Below are positions 58,707-64,000 of a stretch of 64,000 nt of DNA, piece by piece. The notes beneath the pieces are model-generated. The model was not told where the DNA came from, made no database searches, and saw only the letters and a list, made by a program, of their open reading frames with translations. The DNA comes from Reyranella humidisoli (GTDB lineage Bacteria > Pseudomonadota > Alphaproteobacteria > Reyranellales > Reyranellaceae). Position 1 is the stretch's first letter, and every line of letters begins with the position of its first letter. The stretch is from NCBI RefSeq assembly GCF_019039055.1, contig NZ_JAHOPB010000002.1:124001-188000 (forward strand), read 5' to 3'. Both the position numbers and the translations under genes were made by a program.

Positions 58707-60710
58707 ATGACGGTCCAGGCCGAGCTGCTGAGCGACGAGGAAAAGCGCAAGATCGAGGAGCTCGTCGAGCAGGAAGAAGGCGGCATCCACAAGTTCGTGG
58801 GCTGGTGGGGCAAGGTCCTCACCTTCATCGCCTTCACCATGACCATCTTCCACCTCTACGCCGCGGCATCGACGGTCGACACGCAGTCGCTGCGCGAGAT
58901 CCACGTCGCCTATGCGCTGTCGCTGGTCTTCCTGCTGTTCCCGGCGGTGAAGAGCTGGCGCAACCGGGTGGCACCCTGGGACATCGCAGCGGCCGGCCTC
59001 GTCGTCGTCGTCATCTGGTACATGATGACGGGCGGCAGCTGGACGTCCTTTGCCGCGTCCGACGATTTCCTCGATCGCTACGTCTCGCCGACGCAGACCG
59101 ATCTCGTCATCGGCGGCATCCTGATTCTGCTGGTGCTGGAATCCACGCGGCGCGCGACGGGCTGGATCATGCCGATCCTCTCCGCGACGTTCCTGGCCTA
59201 CGCAATGTGGGGCAACTACCTGCCGTCGCCGTGGAAGCACAAGGGCTATCCGCTGTCCGACCTGATCGCCGAAGAATACATGACGCTGAACGGCATCTTC
59301 GGATCCGCCATCGACGTTTCGGCGACGCTGATTATCCTGTTCACGATCTTCGGCGCCATCCTGCAGGCCTCGGGCGCAGGCCGGTTCTTCATCGATTTCT
59401 CGCTGCGCGCCATGAAGGGCCAGCCCAATGCGGCCGGCCGCGCGGTGGTGCTGTCGTCTTTCCTGCTGGGCGGTCCGTCGGGTTCCGGCGTGGCGACCAC
59501 GGTCACCATCGGTACCGTCGCCTGGCCGATCATGAAGCAGGCGGGTTACGGCAAGTCGGCGGCCGGCGGCCTTCTGGCGGCCGGCGGCCTCGGCGCCATC
59601 CTGTCGCCGCCGGTGCTCGGCGCCGCGGCCTTCCTGATCGCCGAGTATCTCAAGATGTCGTACCTCGACATCGTGCGGATGGCGCTCATCCCCACCTGCC
59701 TCTACTACTTCGGCCTGCTGATGATGACCGAGATCGATTCGCGTAAGTATGGGCTGCGCGCCGTCGATCCCACGGTCGATCTCACGATGCACCAGCTGCT
59801 GACGCGCTACGGCTTCCACTTCACCTCGCTGATCTCGGTCGTGGTGCTGATGGTGTGGGGCTTCTCGGCGACCTATGCCGTGTTCTGGTCGATTCTGCTC
59901 GCGATCCTTGTCAGCTACCTGCGCGCAGACACGGCCCTCTGGCCGGACCGGCTCTTCCGCGCGCTGGCCGACGGCTCGATCCAGGCGCTCGGAGTCGCCG
60001 CGACCTGCGCCTGCGCCGGCCTCATTGTCGGCGTCATCACCAAGACGGGGCTCGCGCTGAAGTTCTCGTCGATCGTCATCGACCTGGCGGGCGGTTCGGT
60101 CTTCTGGACCGCCCTGTACACGGCGCTGATCGTCTGGGTGGTCGGTCTGGCCGTGCCCGTGACCGCGTCCTACATCATGTGCGCCGTCATCGCGGCCCCG
60201 GCGCTGATCAAGCTCGGCATCCCGGACTACGCCGCGCACATGTTCATCTTCTACTACGCCGTGCTGTCGGAGGTTTCGCCGCCGACCGCGCTCGCCCCGT
60301 TCGCGGCCGCGACCATCACGCGCGCCGATCCCTATGTGACCACGCTGCAGAGCTGGAAGTATGCGCTGCCGGCCTTCCTCGTGCCGTTCATCTTCGTTCT
60401 CGATCCGATCGGCATCGGCCTGTTGCTCGAGACGCCCAAGGGCATGGGCTGGGGCTGGATCCTTTGGGTGACGCTGGGTGCGGCGGGCGGCATCGTGGCT
60501 CTCGCCGTGGCGGCGCAGGGCCATCTGTGGCGGCCCCTCGGCGTCGGCACGCGAATCGTCTGCGGTCTGGCCGGCATCGCGCTCACCTTCCCGGGAGTCA
60601 TCGACGACTGGGTCGGCGGGCTCGTCGCCGCGCGCATGATCGGACTCGCCGTCCTCGTGGCTGTCCTGTTCTACGAATATCGCCAACCCCGGAGCCCGGC
60701 TCCCGCCTGA
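58707..60710 (+). CDS. TRAP transporter fused 4TM/12TM permease (TAXI type)
   Basis: A 667-residue membrane protein with about 16-18 helices: the small DctQ-like part in the first 190 residues fused to the large DctM-like part. Family motifs include GSAIDVSATLIILFTIFGAIL, SSFLLGGPSGSGVATTVTIG, and AGGLGAILSPPVLGAAAFLIAEYL. It couples solute uptake to Na+ or H+ flow. The ATG at 58707 has GGAAAG just upstream. No separate DctQ gene is needed. Works with the receptor at 57673. Confidence 0.93.
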   Translation: MTVQAELLSDEEKRKIEELVEQEEGGIHKFVGWWGKVLTFIAFTMTIFHLYAAASTVDTQSLREIHVAYALSLVFLLFPAVKSWRNRVAPWDIAAAGLVVVVIWYMMTGGSWTSFAASDDFLDRYVSPTQTDLVIGGILILLVLESTRRATGWIMPILSATFLAYAMWGNYLPSPWKHKGYPLSDLIAEEYMTLNGIFGSAIDVSATLIILFTIFGAILQASGAGRFFIDFSLRAMKGQPNAAGRAVVLSSFLLGGPSGSGVATTVTIGTVAWPIMKQAGYGKSAAGGLLAAGGLGAILSPPVLGAAAFLIAEYLKMSYLDIVRMALIPTCLYYFGLLMMTEIDSRKYGLRAVDPTVDLTMHQLLTRYGFHFTSLISVVVLMVWGFSATYAVFWSILLAILVSYLRADTALWPDRLFRALADGSIQALGVAATCACAGLIVGVITKTGLALKFSSIVIDLAGGSVFWTALYTALIVWVVGLAVPVTASYIMCAVIAAPALIKLGIPDYAAHMFIFYYAVLSEVSPPTALAPFAAATITRADPYVTTLQSWKYALPAFLVPFIFVLDPIGIGLLLETPKGMGWGWILWVTLGAAGGIVALAVAAQGHLWRPLGVGTRIVCGLAGIALTFPGVIDDWVGGLVAARMIGLAVLVAVLFYEYRQPRSPAPA

Positions 60711-60720
60711 CCCGCGGGCG

Positions 60721-61719
60721 CTACTGGAAGATCACGCGGGCTTCGCGGCCCAGCATCTGGGGAATGCTCTGCGGGTCGTCGGGCTTGATCTCGACCTCGA
60801 CGAGGCGGGCGTTGGATTCGCCGAAATCGGCCTCGGACCGCTTGGTGCGCTTCACCGTGAGCGGCGTCCGCGTGATCGTGCCGACATGGACGGTCCGGCT
60901 GCCCTGGAAGGTGAACTCGACCTTGCCGCCAGGCTTGATGGTCCGCAGATGAAGTTCATCGACGTCGGCGAAGATCCGGATCTGGTTGAGGTCGACGATT
61001 TTCACGATGCCTCGGCCCGAGATCCGCTCGCCCTGCCGCGTGTAGATATCGACCACCACGCCGTCGAGCGGGGAGCGCACGAGTGCCAGCTCGCGCTCGA
61101 CCTTGGCTTCGTCGAGCTTGGTTTCGAGGATCGCGATGCTCGACTCTGTCTGCGCAAGATCGGCCGCGAGGACTTCCTTCTGGAACTTCAGTTTGGCCTG
61201 CTCGCGCTCGAGCGTCTGCTGGGAAAGAGTCGACTGGATCTGCTTCTGGTCGGGCGGCACGCTCGACCTCGACAGTTCGAGATCCTTCAGCCGGCTCTCC
61301 TCGGCCGCGGTCTTCACCGACACTTCCTGCAGGGCAATCTCGGCCGTCCGGTATCCGGAGACCATCGTCTCGCGCTGCCGGCGGGCCTTGGCGATCTCCG
61401 ATTCGATCCGGCGCACCTCGACGTCGGCGATCGCATAGTTGTTGAGGACGGCAATGATTTCGTCGCGCTTGACCGCCTGACCGTTCTTGATGCGCAATTC
61501 GCTGAGGACGGCGCCGCCAACCGGATCGCCGGCGATGATCGCAGTCCCGGCGGGCGCATCGGTGTATCCGCGAGAAATCAGCGGTCCATGCGCTTCCGAG
61601 GATTTGTTCTGAGCACTGCCCACCGGCAGATCCGGCAGCCCGAAGGTCATGGCCAGCGCGATCACCGCGACCGCGGCCGCGCCGGCACCAACCCATGCAA
61701 ATTTATTGCTTTGCGCCAT
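60721..61719 (-). CDS. HlyD/RND-type periplasmic adaptor (membrane fusion protein)
   Basis: A 332-residue protein with one N-terminal membrane helix (about residues 8-30), a lipoyl/barrel-sandwich half (AGDPVGGAVLSELRIKNGQAV), a long coiled-coil hairpin (about 100-225) and a second half SPLDGVVVDIYTRQGERI. MFPs link inner-membrane pumps or ABC transporters to the outer membrane. The start at 61719 is preferred; the upstream ATG would extend through a non-conserved stretch. No pump gene lies beside it, so its partner is elsewhere. Confidence 0.85.
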   Translation of the reverse strand: MAQSNKFAWVGAGAAAVAVIALAMTFGLPDLPVGSAQNKSSEAHGPLISRGYTDAPAGTAIIAGDPVGGAVLSELRIKNGQAVKRDEIIAVLNNYAIADVEVRRIESEIAKARRQRETMVSGYRTAEIALQEVSVKTAAEESRLKDLELSRSSVPPDQKQIQSTLSQQTLEREQAKLKFQKEVLAADLAQTESSIAILETKLDEAKVERELALVRSPLDGVVVDIYTRQGERISGRGIVKIVDLNQIRIFADVDELHLRTIKPGGKVEFTFQGSRTVHVGTITRTPLTVKRTKRSEADFGESNARLVEVEIKPDDPQSIPQMLGREARVIFQ

Positions 61720-61782
61720 CTCGGACCGTTTTTGACAACCCAACGAGAAAGGCCCGGTTTTCCCTGGACGTCAAGGAAGCGC

Positions 61783-61857
61783 TGGTGCTGCCGCACAGGA
61801 TTGAACTGTGGACCTCCCCCTTACCAAGGGGGTGCTCTACCACTGAGCTACGGCAGC
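61783..61857 (-). tRNA. tRNA-Thr (anticodon GGT)
   Basis: A 75-base cloverleaf on the minus strand: acceptor GCTGCCG with CGGCAGC, D arm GCTC-AGTGGTA-GAGC, anticodon arm CCCCC-TTGGTAA-GGGGG, T arm CACAG-TTCAATC-CTGTG, discriminator A and encoded CCA. The anticodon GGT (loop 61821-61827 on the plus strand) reads threonine codon ACC. Confidence 0.95.
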
Positions 61858-61991
61858 GCGCGGCCGGGGGTATGCCATAGGGCAGGGAGCGGTTCAACCG
61901 CCGGCCGCCGGCCGGAATTGATTCGGTGCGACGACTTGCCGTGCCTTCTGCCCTCTGCCTACCATTTCGCAACAAAAAGCAGGAGGAATGG

Positions 61992-63095
61992 ATGGACTGG
62001 CGCCCGATTTCGGCCGATTCGCACATCACCGAACCGCCCGGCTGCTATCGCGATCACATAGAGCCGGCGTTCCGCGAGCGGGCCCCGCATGTCGTGCGTC
62101 ATGACAGCATGGGCGACATTTACATCGTCGACGGGATGAAAACGCCCGTGCCGATGGGGCTGATCGCCGCCGCCGGCGTGGCACCCCAGGACATCCGGAT
62201 CGGCGGGGCGAAGTTCGAGGATCTGCACCGCAGCGGCTGGGATCCGTCGAGTCGGTTGCAGGATCAGGACAGGGACGGCGTCGCGGCCGAGATCATCTAT
62301 CCCACGGTCGGCATGCTGATCTGCAATCATCCGGACTTCGACTACAAGAAGGCCTGCTTCGACGCCTACAACAGGTGGCTCCAGGCATATTGCTCACACG
62401 CACCCGATCGTCTCGTCGGCATGGGGCAAACGGCCATGCGCACCGTGGCGGAAGGCATTGCCGATCTGGAGCGCATCAAGGCGATGGGATTCCGGGGCGT
62501 GATGATGCCCGGCAATCCCGGCGAGAAGGACTATGACGATCCTGCCTACGATCCGTTCTGGGAGGCAGCCATCGCACTCGAAATGCCTCTTTCCTGGCAT
62601 ATCCTCACGACCTCGGGCGACAATTCGCTCTCCAAGCCGCGCGGGCCGAAGATAAACGGCTTCCTGTCGATCATCCGCGGCTGCCAGGACATCATGGGCA
62701 TGCTGGTCTTCAGCGGCGTCTTCGAGCGCCACCCCGCTCTGAGAGTTGTCTGCGTCGAAGCCGATGCAGGATGGGCGCCGCATTTCATGTACCGCATGGA
62801 CCACGCCTACAAGCGCCATCGCTATTGGATGAAGGGCAAGGAACTTGCGCGGATGCCGTCGGACTATTTCAGGGACAACATCGCGTTGACGTTCCAGGAC
62901 GACTGGACGGCGTTCCAGTTCGCCGAGCATCTGGCGCCGCAACAGCTCATGTGGGCCAACGATTTCCCGCACAGCGATTCCACCTGGCCCTGGAGTCAGG
63001 ACGTCCTCGCCGAGCAGACGGCCCAACTCGCACCCGATCTCCGCAAGCGCATACTTCGCGACAACGTAGCGGAGCTTTACAAGCTCGCGGCGTAG
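61992..63095 (+). CDS. Amidohydrolase-superfamily (COG2159-type) metal-dependent hydrolase
   Basis: A 367-residue TIM-barrel protein. The metal-site start ISADSHITEP (D-x-H pair) and the central SWHILTTSG (His), GVFERHPALRVVCVEADAGW, and WANDFPHSDSTWPWS (Asp) are hallmarks of the amidohydrolase 2 / decarboxylase group, which includes 2,3-dihydroxybenzoate- and aminocarboxymuconate-type enzymes. Substrate unknown. AGGAGGA stands just before the start at 61992. Confidence 0.9.
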   Translation: MDWRPISADSHITEPPGCYRDHIEPAFRERAPHVVRHDSMGDIYIVDGMKTPVPMGLIAAAGVAPQDIRIGGAKFEDLHRSGWDPSSRLQDQDRDGVAAEIIYPTVGMLICNHPDFDYKKACFDAYNRWLQAYCSHAPDRLVGMGQTAMRTVAEGIADLERIKAMGFRGVMMPGNPGEKDYDDPAYDPFWEAAIALEMPLSWHILTTSGDNSLSKPRGPKINGFLSIIRGCQDIMGMLVFSGVFERHPALRVVCVEADAGWAPHFMYRMDHAYKRHRYWMKGKELARMPSDYFRDNIALTFQDDWTAFQFAEHLAPQQLMWANDFPHSDSTWPWSQDVLAEQTAQLAPDLRKRILRDNVAELYKLAA

Positions 63096-63108
63096 CCCCG
63101 CACGAGAG

Positions 63109-63137
63109 AGCCCGTCCCCTTCCGGTGACGGGCTTTT
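63109..63137 (+). terminator. Rho-independent terminator after the amidohydrolase gene
   Basis: AGCCCGTC (63109-63116) pairs with GACGGGCT (63127-63134) around a ten-base loop, followed by TTTT. It is 13 bases after the stop codon. Confidence 0.85.
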
Positions 63138-63203
63138 ACGCTCCAACAAACTGAACGCCCGACCGGCTAACGCTGCCGCCCTCGATGAATCCGGCCAGCG
63201 GGA

Positions 63204-63377
63204 TCAGCGCGTCGTGTAGACGGTCGTCGTCTGGGCGGGGACCGGCGCGGTTTCGTAGACGACCGTACGCTCGGCCGTCCGGGCTGGAACGGGTTTTTCC
63301 ACGACACGCTCGGTGTAGGACGCGCAGCCCGCGACGAAAGAACACGCGACGATGGTAATGATAGCGAGTTGCTTCAC
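63204..63377 (-). CDS. Small lipoprotein (57 aa)
   Basis: A 57-residue protein with a lipoprotein signal (VKQLAIITIVACSFVAGCAS; lipobox VAGC). The mature part is a Thr/Val/Pro-rich tail of about 39 residues (SYTERVVEKPVPARTAERTV). GTG start with AGGAGG upstream. Similar short Cys-lipid tails are common; the function is unknown. It is divergent from the OmpA-like gene. Confidence 0.75.
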   Translation of the reverse strand: MKQLAIITIVACSFVAGCASYTERVVEKPVPARTAERTVVYETAPVPAQTTTVYTTR

Positions 63378-63554
63378 AGGACCCCTCCTTTGTTGAGATT
63401 GCGCACGACAACGGCACCTACCGATGGGGGTTGCGGCATCGATTTCCAACCCATTGCGCCGCAAGTCAGTCCATCTGCAATTTTTTGGCATTGCTCACGC
63501 AAGAGCAGTTTTGCATATTAGACGTGGCTATATGGCCATAGGGGAGAGGGGCTT

Positions 63555-64000
63555 ATGCTCAAGAAGTTGTTTGTTCTCGCTGCTGCTGCATTCATGATCG
63601 CCGCTTGTGACGAGCCTGCGCCGGCCACCGCGCCGCCGCCGCCGCCGCCGCCGGCTCCGCAGAGCTTCATGGTGTTCTTCGATTGGGACAGCGCCAAGCT
63701 CAACACCCAGGCTGCCAACGTGGTCGGCCAGGCTGCTGGTGCGTTCAAGACCAAGGGTGGTGCGCGCATCACCGCGACCGGCCATACCGACACGTCGGGA
63801 ACGCCGGCCTACAACATGGCGCTCTCGCTGCGTCGTGCCAACGCCGTCAAGGACGCGCTGGTCAAGGAAGGCGTTCCCGCGACCGCTATTGCCGTCGTCG
63901 GCCGTGGCGATCAGGGCCTGCTCGTCCAGACCGGCCCGAACGTCCGTGAGCCGCAGAACCGCCGCGTCGAGATCGTGATGGCGCAGGTCGCTGCCATGCC
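63555..64000 (+). CDS. OmpA/Pal-like lipoprotein (3' partial)
   Basis: The window ends inside this gene; 148 codons are seen. The start MLKKLFVLAAAAFMIAACDE is a lipoprotein signal (lipobox AAC), then a Pro-rich hinge (TAPPPPPPPAPQ), then an OmpA domain: FDWDSAKL, TATGHTDTSGTPAY, LSLRRANAVKDAL, REPQNRRVEIV. It probably binds peptidoglycan from the outer membrane. The domain matches that of the protein at 49617 at nearly every position, but the barrel is absent. Confidence 0.92.
   Translation, partial: MLKKLFVLAAAAFMIAACDEPAPATAPPPPPPPAPQSFMVFFDWDSAKLNTQAANVVGQAAGAFKTKGGARITATGHTDTSGTPAYNMALSLRRANAVKDALVKEGVPATAIAVVGRGDQGLLVQTGPNVREPQNRRVEIVMAQVAAM

Overview
The window is high-GC, gene-dense DNA, most likely from an alphaproteobacterium. 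Pointers are a DUF992 protein, DUF1036, a TAXI-type TRAP transporter, NIPSNAP, a Slam/FecR pair, an orphan Flp pilin and OmpA-family proteins. A Reyranella-like or other environmental lineage would fit, but this is a guess from gene families. The window opens inside a gene and closes inside another.

Layout. 3-3408: the end of a xanthine-dehydrogenase-family molybdenum subunit and an SGNH-fold membrane-anchored protein. 3571-13811: a selenium/formate cluster: a selenocysteine-containing respiratory formate dehydrogenase (fdoG with an in-frame TGA and SECIS hairpin, fdoH, fdoI), fdhE, selA, a Sel1-repeat protein, selB and, past a convergent VOC gene, the selenocysteine tRNA. So the cluster holds the enzyme and most of its Sec decoding apparatus (selD is not in the window). 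13812-29248: a 15.4-kb genomic island inserted at the 3' end of the tRNA-Sec gene. It has a P4-type integrase, an AlpA-like regulator, a second tyrosine recombinase, a serine recombinase with a striking 34-bp dyad, and a three-gene cargo operon: SNF2-type helicase with a C-terminal DUF3883-like domain, DUF1156 DNA methylase and DUF499 ATPase. This is the helicase-methylase-ATPase (Hma) type of predicted phage defence. An imperfect copy of the tRNA 3' end marks the far boundary.

29293-32582: the host region resumes with small secreted proteins and an operon of two unknown genes followed by fdhD and mobB, so the island sits within a formate-dehydrogenase maturation neighbourhood. 32579-39158 (minus): a FecR-domain protein with a Slam-like outer-membrane exporter, a glycosyltransferase, an IlvD/Edd dehydratase and a sarcosine-oxidase-like flavoprotein. 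39300-49290: isochorismatase-like hydrolase, Flp pilin, universal stress protein, and a run of envelope genes (META/MliC, AI-2E permease, MORN, MgtC, PRC-barrel, SGNH, DUF1036).

49617-64000: an OmpA-type porin with a clear terminator, a polymerase-like membrane protein, topoisomerase IB, a Crp/Fnr regulator with a small partner, a flavin monooxygenase, NIPSNAP, a TAXI TRAP transporter, an HlyD-type adaptor, tRNA-Thr(GGT), an amidohydrolase, a small lipoprotein, and the start of an OmpA-like lipoprotein nearly identical in its C-terminal domain to the porin. Functions are inferred from recognisable motifs only; no database search was run.
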